Counted from the stretch's first letter, positions 24,959-34,274 are shown. The stretch is DNA of 64,000 bases from JAPSGM01 sp963777045 (GCA_963777045.1 CAVZPD010000001.1:32086-96085); one strand, 5' to 3'. Translations and numbers: made by a program. Notes: generated by a model from the letters alone, not told the origin.

Positions 24959-26983
24959 CTACTCGACCAGCCGGGACTGCCATTGGACCGGAAGAACGGG
25001 GACGGGCGTCGTGACGCCCTTCAGCACCAGGACTCGCCGCTCCCCTGTCGCGACGGCCTGCCGAGCGCCTCCCAGCGTCGACTCGCTGACCAGGACCTCG
25101 CCGCCGGAGGCAGCGTCGGCGATCCGCGCGGCCACGTTCACGCCGGATCCCACGAAGTCCAGGCCGACCCGGTTGGCCTCCGCCTGGTGCAGCCCGATGC
25201 GCACGCGCAGCACCGGCTCGCCGTCCGAGCGTCGGTCGCCCTGATCCGCGAGGCGTCGCTGCATCTCCACCGCGGCCGCGATCGCCTGATCAGGTTCCGG
25301 GAATGCCAGGAAGAAGCCATCCCCGGTCGACTTCACCTCCACGCCGCCCTGCTCGGCCGTCGCCGATCGGACCAGGCGGTCGTGCTCGCGGAGCACGCCG
25401 TCCCACCTGTCGTCGCCCAGCTCCTCGGCGAGCCGTGTGGAGTCGACGATGTCGGTGAACACGAAGCTTCGCTCCACGCGCGTGGTCGCCATCCCCACCG
25501 GCAGCTCTCCGGCCACGGAGCGGAGCTCCTCGAGCAGCTCATCGGCCCGCGCCAGGTCCAGTCGCGCGCCAAGCGCCTCGAAGGCCGCCCGTGCTGCTCG
25601 GACCTCGAGCGCGGCACGGTCGGGCGCCTCATCCGCTCGGTACGCCGCCGCCAGCCACATTCGGGCGAGCGCCAGCTCGTACGGGGCGTCGAGGTCGTTC
25701 CACATGCCGATTGCCGCGTGCAGCCGGCCGATGGCGCCGTCTGTGTCGCCCTCCGCCAGGTCCGCCACGCCACCGGCAGAGGCTGCCTTCGCGCGCGCCG
25801 ACGTCGTCTTGAAGTCCCCGGCCAGCGCATCCAGCTCATCGGCTGCGGCGCGCGCACCGGCCACGTCCCCGGCCGCCACCAGGATCTCGACGGCAGCCGG
25901 CAGCACAGTGAACCGCCACGCCGCGCTGTTCGGAGAGACGCGCCAGTTGGGCATGGGTGACGGCTCGACCAGCACGCGGCGGATGGAGGCAGCGGCATCG
26001 GCAGCCCTGCCCTGTGCCAGCCGAACCAGCGACAAGACGGGTTCCGGGTCCTGCCCGCTCGCGTGTGCATTCAGGAGGGCCTCTTCGGCGCCGGGCAGGT
26101 CGCCGCGGCGGCGGCGAATCTCGCCGATCTGGTACCAGGCCATGCCGGCCGCACCCGGCATGAAGCCGAGCAGCTCGTCGGTCGCCAGCAGGGCCTCCGC
26201 CTCCGCCTCCGGCCAGGTCCCGCGCAGGCACTTGATTTCGGAGCGGAAGAGACGGCACATTCCCGGGTAGCCGTTGATCCCCTCGCGACGGCACCAGCGG
26301 TCCTGCGCTTCGATCCACTGGCCAGCTCGGCGAAGGTCGCCGATACCGGCACAGCCCTCGATGGTGGCGCACGCGATGCCGCCGGCGATCTCGGGCTCCA
26401 GCTCGCCGCTGATGGCGGCGGCGGTCGCCTCGTCGGCGAGCGCCAACCCCTCGTCCACCCGACCCATGGAGAGGAGAATCGCCCCCTTCTCGCTCAGACC
26501 GAAGACCTCCAGGTCCCGGATCCCCAGGCGGCGGCCCAGCTCCAGGGCGCGCGACGCCTGTGCCAGCGCCTCGGGCTGGTCGCCCGCGATCGAGGCATGG
26601 AAGGCGCGGGTGGCGGCCAGCCAGCCGTGGGCGGCGTTCTCCGGCACCTCCTTCAGCAGCCGCTCGGCACTGTTCAGCCAGCCGGCCGCGACCGAGGTCG
26701 CCATGCGTCGCAGGTTGTCCCTCGCCAGACCGATCGCCGCGAGGACGGCGCCAGGGCCGTCCCCGGCGCGGGTCGCCACGGCGTAGGCCCGCTCCCGCGC
26801 GTCGATGGCCGCCGAGAAGTGCCCCGTCCACCACGCCGCGCTCGCGAGCAGCTCCAGTTCGGCAGCACCGAGGCCGCCGGCGGCGTCGGCCGCCGAAAGG
26901 TGCTCGAATGCGTCGCGCCACTGGTGCGCGGCCAGTTCCCCGCGGCCCTGCTCGACGAGGGACTCGCTGCCTGCCCCGCTCAT
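24959..26983 (-). CDS. TPR protein with C-terminal class III nucleotide cyclase
   Basis: The product is 674 residues. About 480 residues of helical TPR-like repeats come first. A C-terminal cyclase domain (about 490-650) follows, with intact residues: metal Asp in FTDIVDSTRLAE, second Asp in GDGFFLAF, and catalytic Asn/Arg in GSGVNVAARIADAA. It probably makes cAMP as a homodimer, with the TPR part sensing a partner or ligand. No ATPase domain is present. The next gene upstream, on the same strand, is the MetE-like gene. Confidence 0.9.
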   Translation of the reverse strand: MSGAGSESLVEQGRGELAAHQWRDAFEHLSAADAAGGLGAAELELLASAAWWTGHFSAAIDARERAYAVATRAGDGPGAVLAAIGLARDNLRRMATSVAAGWLNSAERLLKEVPENAAHGWLAATRAFHASIAGDQPEALAQASRALELGRRLGIRDLEVFGLSEKGAILLSMGRVDEGLALADEATAAAISGELEPEIAGGIACATIEGCAGIGDLRRAGQWIEAQDRWCRREGINGYPGMCRLFRSEIKCLRGTWPEAEAEALLATDELLGFMPGAAGMAWYQIGEIRRRRGDLPGAEEALLNAHASGQDPEPVLSLVRLAQGRAADAAASIRRVLVEPSPMPNWRVSPNSAAWRFTVLPAAVEILVAAGDVAGARAAADELDALAGDFKTTSARAKAASAGGVADLAEGDTDGAIGRLHAAIGMWNDLDAPYELALARMWLAAAYRADEAPDRAALEVRAARAAFEALGARLDLARADELLEELRSVAGELPVGMATTRVERSFVFTDIVDSTRLAEELGDDRWDGVLREHDRLVRSATAEQGGVEVKSTGDGFFLAFPEPDQAIAAAVEMQRRLADQGDRRSDGEPVLRVRIGLHQAEANRVGLDFVGSGVNVAARIADAASGGEVLVSESTLGGARQAVATGERRVLVLKGVTTPVPVLPVQWQSRLVE

Positions 26984-27016
26984 CGCCCCAGTGTACGCAG
27001 CCTTCCCCCCTGGGCG

Positions 27017-28078
27017 TCAGCCGTGCTCTTCGAGGATCTGCCGGTGCTTGTCGAGCAGCGGCGGGATCTCGTCGCGCTCGGCCCGCGCCATGCCGCACTC
27101 CGTGCAGATGCCCCATGGCGCGCCGCCATTGCCGGGATGGCTCATCAGGTGAGCGTCGACCAGCCGGACCTGCTCTGCCGTGGTCCCCGGCTCCTGGTCC
27201 TCGGGGTGGTACGGCACCAGGGCGAAGTAGAGCTCCGTTCCGGGCCGAATCCGCAGGTTCCGAAGCGGCTCGAAGTAGGAGGCCTGGCGCTGGTACTGCG
27301 GAACGGTGAAGGCGAACCACGCGACCTGTCGCCGTGCCCGCGCGTTGAGCCGATTGACGACCTCCACCTGTGTCGCCAGCGATTCGGGTTCGGCGAAGTG
27401 CCGATGCTGGTAGTCGCCGTAGCAGAGGTGCAGGCCCACCGGCACGTCGGGCGGGACCTGCTCAATACACCGCGCCAGGCGCTCGACGATCCCATCCAGG
27501 TCGGGACCACCGGCCACGCCGAAGCCGGAGTCGAGGATGCCGAACTCGACCGCCACGTCCCACTGCACCGCCACACGGTCGTGCGGCAGCTCCCCGAGCA
27601 GCCGCTGCAGGTCGGCGAAGAGGGCCCGCTCGTAGGACGCCTCCAGCGCATCCTGCTGCTCGTCGACGACCCAGCTGCTGATCGAGGCCAGCGGGGTGGG
27701 GTACTCCACCTGGAAGCGCACGTCCGGTCCGATGATGCCCTGCGACTGCAGCCGCGCGAACGTCTTGAACGACTCGAGGTAGGCGTCGGCGTAGCCGAGG
27801 TTCGGCCACTCGACCTCGTCCGCGGCCACGCCATCGGCCAGGCGGACCTTCGGCATGCCCTCGTAGCCGGAGACGATGTCCTTGGTGCCGGCCTGCTCGA
27901 GGCCCGGTGTCTGCCAGAACTTCTGCAGCTGGAAGAAGATCCACTGCTGCCGATCGCCGGTCTCGCCATCGGGGATCCGCGTCACCCCGCGCGGGACGCG
28001 CGCAGCGATCTCGCGCATCACGCTCTCTGCATCGGCCAGGTTGACGCCGCCGTTGAAATGAACCGCGGTGGGTGGCAA
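27017..28078 (-). CDS. Uncharacterised MetE/UROD-like TIM-barrel protein
   Basis: The product is 353 residues. The TTG at 28078-28076 is chosen as start because GGAAGGAGG lies six bases upstream. Motifs fit a cobalamin-independent methionine synthase-like barrel: RIPDGETGDR near the N-terminus, VQWDVAVEFGIL, VGLHLCYGDYQHRHF (His/Cys) and a terminal CTECGMAR that could bind zinc. The MetE N-terminal domain is absent. It may transfer a methyl group or cleave a C-C bond; the substrate is unknown. Confidence 0.65.
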   Translation of the reverse strand: MPPTAVHFNGGVNLADAESVMREIAARVPRGVTRIPDGETGDRQQWIFFQLQKFWQTPGLEQAGTKDIVSGYEGMPKVRLADGVAADEVEWPNLGYADAYLESFKTFARLQSQGIIGPDVRFQVEYPTPLASISSWVVDEQQDALEASYERALFADLQRLLGELPHDRVAVQWDVAVEFGILDSGFGVAGGPDLDGIVERLARCIEQVPPDVPVGLHLCYGDYQHRHFAEPESLATQVEVVNRLNARARRQVAWFAFTVPQYQRQASYFEPLRNLRIRPGTELYFALVPYHPEDQEPGTTAEQVRLVDAHLMSHPGNGGAPWGICTECGMARAERDEIPPLLDKHRQILEEHG

Positions 28079-28326
28079 GGGGAGCCTCCTTCCCTATCGG
28101 TCCTGGCTGGAGCACCGCTTCCACCCCGAGGAGGGTGGTCGGTTGCCGGGCCGTCGTCGAGCCAGGGCTCTCGGGCCACTCGTGATAGGCGCCGCATCGT
28201 CGGCTGCGGCGAGCCTAGCAGGCACGTCAACCCGCTTCGCCGGCCGACCCACGGGTACTTCGGCTCTTGCGCCCGGCACGGGTCTCGCGGACCGTCCACT
28301 GGCAAGCCACACAGACGGGAGGTTAC

Positions 28327-28785
28327 GTGCTTCGAAGGCTGCTGCTATGGGCTGCCGTGGGAATCATCGCCGCGTTCCTGCTCATCCAGCTCGTCCCGTA
28401 TGGGCGTGATCACGCCAACCCGCCGCTTACCGGCGAGCCGACCTGGGACAGCGCCACCACGCGTGCGCTCGCGGTGCGTGCCTGCTTCGACTGCCACAGC
28501 AACGAATCCGCGTGGCCTTGGTACACCAACGTGGCGCCGATCTCGTGGCTCGCCCAGCACGACGTCGATGAGGGGCGTGAAACGCTGAACTTCTCCGCCT
28601 GGGGACCCGGCCAGGAGGCGGACGACGCGGCGCATACCGTGGCGGAGGGTGAGATGCCGCCCTTCTACTACACCTGGCTCCACCCTGACGCCAGCCTCTC
28701 GGAGGCCGAGCGGCAGTCCCTGATCGAGGGGCTGACCGCAACGTTCGGCGGCGAGGGCGGCGAGGGCCGCGAAGGCGACGAGTAG
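28327..28785 (+). CDS. Membrane-anchored haem-binding domain protein
   Basis: The product is 152 residues. It starts at GTG 28327, with GGGAGG four bases upstream, and opens with an N-terminal signal anchor (LRRLLLWAAVGIIAAFLLIQLV). The external part contains one CxxCH-type haem site (ACFDCHSNES) and MPPFYYTWLHPD, the family's second ligand area. It resembles the small 'haem-binding domain' cytochromes that attach to the membrane. It may carry electrons outside the cell. The C-terminus is Gly/Glu-rich. Confidence 0.88.
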   Translation: MLRRLLLWAAVGIIAAFLLIQLVPYGRDHANPPLTGEPTWDSATTRALAVRACFDCHSNESAWPWYTNVAPISWLAQHDVDEGRETLNFSAWGPGQEADDAAHTVAEGEMPPFYYTWLHPDASLSEAERQSLIEGLTATFGGEGGEGREGDE

Positions 28786-28815
28786 CGGCGCCCGTCTCCG
28801 GCGCGGTGAGCGTGA

Positions 28816-28853
28816 ATATCGCTGGGGGTGATGAACTGGAGGCTGGGCGGCCG
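28816..28853. repeat. 38-base dispersed repeat, copy 1
   Basis: GTGATGAACTGGAG followed by two variable bases and TGGGCGGCCG is shared with 41441-41478. Over 38 bases, 30 match. The flanking 5' ATATC is also common. The two loci are 12.6 kb apart in intergenic DNA, the first beside a degraded ligase gene. Confidence 0.65.
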
Positions 28854-28899
28854 AAACCAGGCCCCTCCGGCGCTGGCCGTTTAGACGACCAGCGCACCA

Positions 28900-29139
28900 G
28901 CGACCAGCGATCCCCCACTCCGGCCGGGGCACGGCCCAGATCAGGATCCGATCGCCGGGCTCGATTCCCTGCTGGCGCAGCAACGTCGCAGCCTGCGGCA
29001 CCAGCTCCCCGATGTCGCGGTAGCTCCATGTCCGCGTTCGGAATGCCGGCTCGATGCGGAGCGCGGGCCGCTCGCTGTTGCGTGGCGACCTGGTGGACGA
29101 GCTCGGGAAGGGGTCTGCAGCATGATCGGCATCGCCATG
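28900..29139 (-). pseudogene. N-terminal remnant of an AMP-forming acyl-CoA synthetase
   Basis: The minus strand encodes LPELVHQVAT in one frame. One base on, it encodes NSERPALRIEP and TWSYRDIGELVPQAATLLRQ with GIEPGDRILIWAVPRPEWG, the N-terminal lobe of long-chain fatty acid-CoA ligases. Similarity stops abruptly at about 28905, and no ATP-binding P-loop, A8 or A10 motif follows. The rest of the 28786-29302 gap shows nothing coding. This is a truncated and frame-shifted remnant. Confidence 0.75.
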
Positions 29140-29302
29140 GGACGTTTCTTGGGCGACCGCCACTGCGGCCTGACTGCGGCTGCCGGAGACCATCCGCAGA
29201 CGCAACCGAACCCAGCGCTATGCAGCGCAAGGCACAATCCACGGTTTTCTTGACTGCCGCCGATGCCGAGGCCGATACTCCTCAAGCGCCAGAGGTCCCG
29301 TC

Positions 29303-29848
29303 GTGGGCAGAATCCTCATCGTCGCCAATCAGACCCTTGGTGGTCCCGAGCTTCACCGCGCGATCCGCGAGCGCATCGCGCGTGGCACCGCCGGCTTCTA
29401 CGTCCTCGTCCCCCTGACCCTGCCACACGACGAAGCGCGAGAGTGGAGGAGGGGGTTCGAGGTCGATACCAGGGAGGGGATCACCCGGCTGGGCGGCGTC
29501 GTGCTCTCGGATGAGGACGCCTCTTCCGACCGAGCGGCCCGTGAGATGGAGGAGCACGCCCGCCGGCATGAGGCGCTCCTCGATGAGGCTCGCGCGCGCG
29601 CCGGCCGGCGCCTCGAGCAGATGGTCGATCAGATCCAGTCCGCGGGGGGCGAAGCCGAGGGCGAAGTAGGCGATCCCGATCCGCTGGTTGCCGTCCGGCA
29701 TCTCCTCGAAGAACAGTCCTTCGAGGAGATCATCATCTCCACGCTCCCCACCGGCATCTCCCGCTGGCTGAGGATGGATGTGGCGAGCCGCCTCTCGCGG
29801 ACGACCGATGCGCCGGTGACCACCCTCGAGGCGGAGACCGAGGACTAG
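29303..29848 (+). CDS. Universal-stress-like (HUP superfamily) protein
   Basis: The product is 181 residues from GTG 29303. It begins RILIVANQTLGGPELHRAI and has a Rossmann-type alpha/beta outline ending FEEIIISTLPTGISRWLRMDVASRL. A helical, strongly charged insert is present (about 70-120). It resembles the USP/GABA-permease cytosolic domain family, probably binding a nucleotide. It diverges from or is unrelated to the ligase remnant. Confidence 0.7.
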   Translation: MGRILIVANQTLGGPELHRAIRERIARGTAGFYVLVPLTLPHDEAREWRRGFEVDTREGITRLGGVVLSDEDASSDRAAREMEEHARRHEALLDEARARAGRRLEQMVDQIQSAGGEAEGEVGDPDPLVAVRHLLEEQSFEEIIISTLPTGISRWLRMDVASRLSRTTDAPVTTLEAETED

Positions 29849-29923
29849 CTCGCCGCGGTCCGGCGGCTCATCGCAGGCGCGTTCCGGTGTCCAGGGCGAA
29901 GAAGCGCAACACCGGCGGCAGGG

Positions 29924-31261
29924 CTAGGGTCGGCGCGCCGCCCGCTCGCCCGGGAGGGCGGACCAGCGGCCTGAACCGCCGCCCGGGCCGAATCCGCGCC
30001 GATCGGAGCGTTTGCCGCGCCGAGGTGGACGTCCGGGCGCGGACCCTCCCGCGTGCGCGCGAGCCGGTCGCAGGTGGCTTCCGCCGCCATGCCCACCGCT
30101 GCGCAGGCGGATGGGCTCCGGGCGGATGGATGCATCGGGCTCGAAGCCGGGAATCGCCACACGCTCCAGGGGATGGCCGAGCAGCCGCTCGATCTCGCGC
30201 AGCATCGGCGCCTCGTCGACGCAGACGAGGCTGATCGCGTCGCCCTCGATGCCCGCTCGACCGGTGCGGCCGATGCGGTGCACGTAGTCCGAAGCGACCA
30301 TCGGCAGCTCGTAGTTGACGACGTGGGGCAGCTGCTCGATGTCGAGGCCGCGCGCTGCGACCTCGGTGGCGATCAGCAGCGTCACGCGCCCGGCCTTGAA
30401 GTCGTTCAGCGCCCGAACGCGCTGGGGCTGGGACTTGTTGCCGTGAATGGCGGCGGTCGCGATGCCGTCGGTCCAGAGCTGTTCGGCGAGCTTGTTGGCA
30501 CCGTGCTTCGTCCGGGTGAAGACGAGCGCCTGCTCGATGGCGTGGGTGCGCACCAGGTGCGAGAGGAGCTCTCGCTTGCGGGACCGATCTACCGGGTGCA
30601 CGACCTGGCGCACCAGGTCAACCGCGGTGTTTGCCGGTGTGGCCTGTACCGATGCGGGCCGGTCGAGCAGCCCTTCGGCCAGCCCGCGGATCTCCCTGGA
30701 GAATGTCGCGCTGAAGAGGAGGTTCTGGCGGCGGTCCGGCAGCAGCGCCAGCACCGATCGGATGTCGCGGATGAAGCCCATGTCGAGCATGCGGTCCGCC
30801 TCGTCCAGGACGAGGATCTCGACCTCGCGCAGGTCGATGGTTCCCTGGCGAGCGTGATCCAGCAGCCGCCCGGGCGTGGCGACGACGATCTCCACGCCGC
30901 GGCGTAGCGCCGCGGCCTGGCCGCCGAAGCCCACACCGCCGTAGATGGCGGTCGAGCGGTGTCGATTGGCGCCGTAGACACGGACGCTCTCCTCGACCTG
31001 CATGGCGAGCTCGCGCGTGGGGGCCAGGATGAGGGCGCGGATGCGCTGCCGGCCGCCGCGGGCGTTGCTCTCCAGTCGCTGCAGCATGGGCAGCACGAAG
31101 GCAGCGGTCTTGCCGGTGCCGGTCTGTGCTCCGGCGAGGAGGTCCCGGCCGGCGAGGACGAGCGGGATGGCCTGGCGTTGAACGGGGGTGGGCTCGGTGT
31201 AGCCCTGCGCCGACACGGCGCGGAGCAGTTCGGGCGCAAGCCCGAGCGATGAGAATGACAA
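29924..31261 (-). CDS. DEAD-box RNA helicase (RhlE-like)
   Basis: The product is 445 residues from TTG 31261, with GGAG about 10 bases upstream; this matches the family start SFSSLGLAPELLRAV. It carries the Q motif, Walker A AQTGTGKT (45-52), DEAD in VLDEADRML, SAT in LFSATFS, and HRIGRTGRAG. The C-terminal tail is basic and Gly/Arg/Ser-rich, as in cold-shock and ribosome-assembly RNA helicases. The longer frame upstream of TTG is unsupported. It is divergent from the zinc-ribbon gene. Confidence 0.93.
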   Translation of the reverse strand: MSFSSLGLAPELLRAVSAQGYTEPTPVQRQAIPLVLAGRDLLAGAQTGTGKTAAFVLPMLQRLESNARGGRQRIRALILAPTRELAMQVEESVRVYGANRHRSTAIYGGVGFGGQAAALRRGVEIVVATPGRLLDHARQGTIDLREVEILVLDEADRMLDMGFIRDIRSVLALLPDRRQNLLFSATFSREIRGLAEGLLDRPASVQATPANTAVDLVRQVVHPVDRSRKRELLSHLVRTHAIEQALVFTRTKHGANKLAEQLWTDGIATAAIHGNKSQPQRVRALNDFKAGRVTLLIATEVAARGLDIEQLPHVVNYELPMVASDYVHRIGRTGRAGIEGDAISLVCVDEAPMLREIERLLGHPLERVAIPGFEPDASIRPEPIRLRSGGHGGGSHLRPARAHAGGSAPGRPPRRGKRSDRRGFGPGGGSGRWSALPGERAARRP

Positions 31262-31464
31262 GGGAAGGTAGCTCCTGACGAAGGCCCACCCGCAGTCGCG
31301 GGGCCCGGTCAGGGCGAGGTTGGAATCGGTATCGGGGCGGCGTGGAAGCCGCGGCGCGGACCGGAGCGCCAATCGAACACGTTTTCGAAAGCATACACCA
31401 TTGGCGAGGGCCGTCCGCATATCGACGCGGTGGAGTACCCTTGAGTCCCCCACGGAAGGCGTTC

Positions 31465-31773
31465 ATGACTCCCCAATGCATCCACGGTTTCCGCACTGAC
31501 GAGTGCGCCTCTTGCCAATCCTGTCCCCACGGGCTGACCGTTGCCCGATGCGGCCGGTGTGCCGCCGCCTCAGCATCGACCCGCCGCGCCGTACCGGCCG
31601 CGGAACCGCAGGCCAGCGAGAAGTACGCCGGCTTCGAGATCTTCTACGACCCTGCCGTGAGCGGCTGGTACTACCGCGCCCCGGAGGGTGCCGCTGCATC
31701 GGCCCAGAGCTACCGATCCGTCTTCCTCGCCCGAAAGGCGGTTGACCGGGTAGCCACCAAGAGCCCTTCGTGA
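31465..31773 (+). CDS. Small cysteine-rich (zinc-ribbon-like) protein
   Basis: I do not recognise the family. A product of 102 residues. The N-terminal third has CIHG, CASCQSCPHG and CGRC, six cysteines in the spacing of a zinc ribbon. A basic/Ala-rich linker and a C-terminal FEIFYDPAVSGWYYRAPEG...YRSVFLARKAVDRV unit follow, a short beta-beta-alpha-type module. The stop overlaps the next gene's GTG (GTGA at 31770-31773), so the two are coupled. Confidence 0.7.
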   Translation: MTPQCIHGFRTDECASCQSCPHGLTVARCGRCAAASASTRRAVPAAEPQASEKYAGFEIFYDPAVSGWYYRAPEGAAASAQSYRSVFLARKAVDRVATKSPS

Positions 31774-32378
31774 TCGGTGCGGATGGCATCAGCGCCATCC
31801 AGGGCAAACGGCGCGAACCCGCGCGGGATGGGTCGTTGAGGCAGAGCCTCGGCGCCACCGCGGTGGAGCGCGCCACCGCGATCCTGCCATCGACGCGGCG
31901 CTCGGTGGAGCTGCCGGTGTACGTCCGCCGCGAGTCGCGCTGGGCGACTGAGCTGCCGAAGGAGTTCGGCGCGGTCCCCAACAAGCCGGCGTTCCAGCTC
32001 GACGGCGCTCCCCTCTACCCCGAGCTGCTGGTGGTGCGCCTCCTGGAGAACGCCGGCTGGGGCGCTGCCTGGCGCAAGACATGGAACGGCGTCGCCTACT
32101 GGCGCGACCTGAACGAGAAGGTTGAGCCGGGCCCCCTGGCACTCACCATCGTGGAGCAGATCGGCCGGCAGGCCGGCTACCTGGGCCCCTGGGATATCGT
32201 CGCCTGGCGCGAGCGCGAGCTGCGCCTCATCAGCTCCTGCCTGGCCGGGCGTCCGCGCGTCACCGCCTTCATGGCCGACTGGCTCGACGCCGCGCTCCGG
32301 CTGGGCATTCCCATCGGCTGCTTCGCCATCGTCGAGCACCAGGCCTCCACGCCCGCACGGCCCCCGCGCCGACGCTGA
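31770..32378 (+). CDS. Uncharacterised protein with faint VRR-NUC-like C-terminal block
   Basis: The product is 202 residues from a GTG overlapping the upstream stop. The central VELPVYVRRESRWATELPKE...AFQLDGAPLYPELLVVRLLE region is followed by QAGYLGPWDIVAWRERELRLI, which recalls the nuclease-like GxxDIVAWR core of VRR-NUC proteins. The catalytic acidic/Lys pair is not clear, so no function is claimed. It lies 10 bases before the ABC ATPase, giving a run of four genes. Confidence 0.55.
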   Translation: MIGADGISAIQGKRREPARDGSLRQSLGATAVERATAILPSTRRSVELPVYVRRESRWATELPKEFGAVPNKPAFQLDGAPLYPELLVVRLLENAGWGAAWRKTWNGVAYWRDLNEKVEPGPLALTIVEQIGRQAGYLGPWDIVAWRERELRLISSCLAGRPRVTAFMADWLDAALRLGIPIGCFAIVEHQASTPARPPRRR

Positions 32379-32388
32379 GGCGCGGATC

Positions 32389-33384
32389 GTGACCGCACGG
32401 CCGGCGGACGAGCCGGTCATCACCGCCCGCGGACTGACGAAGCGGTTCGGCTCGCTCGAGGCGGTCAAGGGGATCGACCTGGACGTGCAGCGCGGCGAGA
32501 TCTTCGGCTTCCTTGGCCCGAACGGCGCCGGCAAGTCGACGACGATCAACATCCTCTGCACGCTCATGCGGCCGACGGCCGGCAGCGCACACGTGGCCGG
32601 CTACGACGTCGTCGCCCATCCGGGCGACGTTCGCGCCTCCATCGGCCTGGTCTTCCAGGATCCCAGTCTCGACGCCAACCTGACCGCCCGCGAGAACCTC
32701 GCCTTCCACGCGTTCATCTACGGCGTCCCCGGCGACGAGCGCGACGCGCGCATTGACGAGGTGCTCCAAATGGTGGAGCTGAGCGATCGCGCCAGGTCCA
32801 TCGTCATGACCTTCTCCGGGGGCATGAAACGGCGCCTCGAGATCGCGCGCGGGATGCTGCATACCCCCGAGGTGCTCTTCCTGGACGAGCCCACCATCGG
32901 CCTGGATCCACAGACGCGCCGGCACATCTGGACCTACCTGCGCAAGCTGCGGGCGGAGGAAGGCGTCACCATCTTCATGACGACGCACTACATGGACGAG
33001 GCCGAGGAGTGCGATCGCATCGCGATCGTGGACGGCGGTAAGATCGTGGCGCTCGGCACGCCGACGGAGCTGAAGGCCCTGGTCGGCGGCGACGTCGTCA
33101 CCCTGGCCACCCCCGACAACCAGGCGGCGGCAGCGGAGATCGCACGCATCTTCGAGCTCGAGCCGGCGATTGATAACGGCAGCATCCGGGTCGAGGTCAC
33201 CGACGGCGCCGAGTTCATCCCGCGTCTCGTGCGTGAGACGAGCGTGCCGGTCACCTCGGTCGCCTCGCGCCGGCCGAGCCTGGACGACGTCTTCCTGAAG
33301 CTCACCGGCCACGCCATCCGCGAGGAGGAGGCCGGTGCCACCGATCACATGCGCATGTTCATGCGCGCACGGGGTGGTCGCTGA
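32389..33384 (+). CDS. ABC transporter ATP-binding protein (drug/DrrA type)
   Basis: The product is 331 residues from GTG 32389. It carries Walker A GPNGAGKST (43-51), Q-loop VFQDPSLD, signature FSGGMKRRLEIARG, Walker B VLFLDEPTIGLDPQTR and H-loop TTHYMDEAEECD. The C-terminal extension has the DrrA-like regulatory layout. It powers the permease encoded next (TGATG overlap at 33382-33386). Likely exports a drug, polyketide or lipid. Confidence 0.95.
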   Translation: MTARPADEPVITARGLTKRFGSLEAVKGIDLDVQRGEIFGFLGPNGAGKSTTINILCTLMRPTAGSAHVAGYDVVAHPGDVRASIGLVFQDPSLDANLTARENLAFHAFIYGVPGDERDARIDEVLQMVELSDRARSIVMTFSGGMKRRLEIARGMLHTPEVLFLDEPTIGLDPQTRRHIWTYLRKLRAEEGVTIFMTTHYMDEAEECDRIAIVDGGKIVALGTPTELKALVGGDVVTLATPDNQAAAAEIARIFELEPAIDNGSIRVEVTDGAEFIPRLVRETSVPVTSVASRRPSLDDVFLKLTGHAIREEEAGATDHMRMFMRARGGR

Positions 33385-34274
33385 TGAGCACCGAAGGGAC
33401 GGTCCTGGCCGACGTTCGCCGGGCGCCCAGCCACCGGCGCAGCGTCGGCTTCTCGAACACCCTGCGCGGCATCTACATCGTCTGGTATCGGGATCTGCTG
33501 CGCTACTGGCGCGACCGGGTACGGGCCATCGTGGGCCTCGCCCAGCCGCTCCTCTTCCTGGTCGTCTTCGGCGCCGGACTCGGCTCGTCGCTGGGCGGCT
33601 CGTTCGGCGGAGCCGGTGGGGATGCCGGCGGGCTCTCGTACGCGCAGTTCGTCTACCCCGGCGTGGTCGGCATGGCGGTCCTCTTCAGCGCCATCTTCGG
33701 CGCGATGTCGATCGTCTGGGACCGCGAGTTCGGATTCCTCAAGGAGATCCTCGTTGCGCCCATCGACCGCTCGGCGGTCGCCATCGGCAAGGCCCTGGGC
33801 GGCGCGACACAGGCGATGATCCAGGGCGTGATCCTGCTCGTGCTTGCACCGGTCATCGGCGTCACGCTCGACGTCGGCACGGTCCTGCTCCTGCTGCCGT
33901 TCCTCTTCATCCTGGCCTTCGCGCTGTCCGCCATGGGCGTGGCGCTCGCCTCACGGATGAAGTCGATGCAGGGCTTCCAGATCGTCATGAACTTCCTGAT
34001 GATGCCGATGTTCTTCCTCTCCGGATCCCTCTTCCCGCTGACGGGGGTGCCCGGCTGGATGGCCGTCCTCGGACGCCTGGACCCGGTGACCTACGGGATG
34101 GATCCAATCCGCCGCATCGTGCTGGGCGCCACCCTGCCGCCTGACGCGGTCAACGCGCTCGGCCTGACCATCTTCGACCGGGTGCTGCCCATCGGTCTGG
34201 AGGCGGTGATCCTGCTCGCCTTCGGCGGCGTGATGCTGGCCATCGGCGTCATGAACTTCCGCCGCAGGGACTAG
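33384..34274 (+). CDS. ABC-2 type transporter permease
   Basis: The product is 296 residues and overlaps the ATPase stop. Six hydrophobic helices are visible, with the ABC-2 signature at about 125-175 (EFGFLKEILVAPIDRSAVAIGKALGG) and the late FFLSGSLFPLTGVPGWMAVLGRLDPVTYGMD. With the ATPase it forms an exporter for an unknown hydrophobic compound. Its 3' end (34240-34276) reappears imperfectly at 37653-37690. Confidence 0.93.
   Translation: MSTEGTVLADVRRAPSHRRSVGFSNTLRGIYIVWYRDLLRYWRDRVRAIVGLAQPLLFLVVFGAGLGSSLGGSFGGAGGDAGGLSYAQFVYPGVVGMAVLFSAIFGAMSIVWDREFGFLKEILVAPIDRSAVAIGKALGGATQAMIQGVILLVLAPVIGVTLDVGTVLLLLPFLFILAFALSAMGVALASRMKSMQGFQIVMNFLMMPMFFLSGSLFPLTGVPGWMAVLGRLDPVTYGMDPIRRIVLGATLPPDAVNALGLTIFDRVLPIGLEAVILLAFGGVMLAIGVMNFRRRD

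Noticed and set aside
29924..31453. DEAD-box helicase extended upstream to 509 residues
   Set aside because: The family begins at SFSSLGL, matching TTG 31261 with a ribosome-binding site; upstream residues are unconserved.
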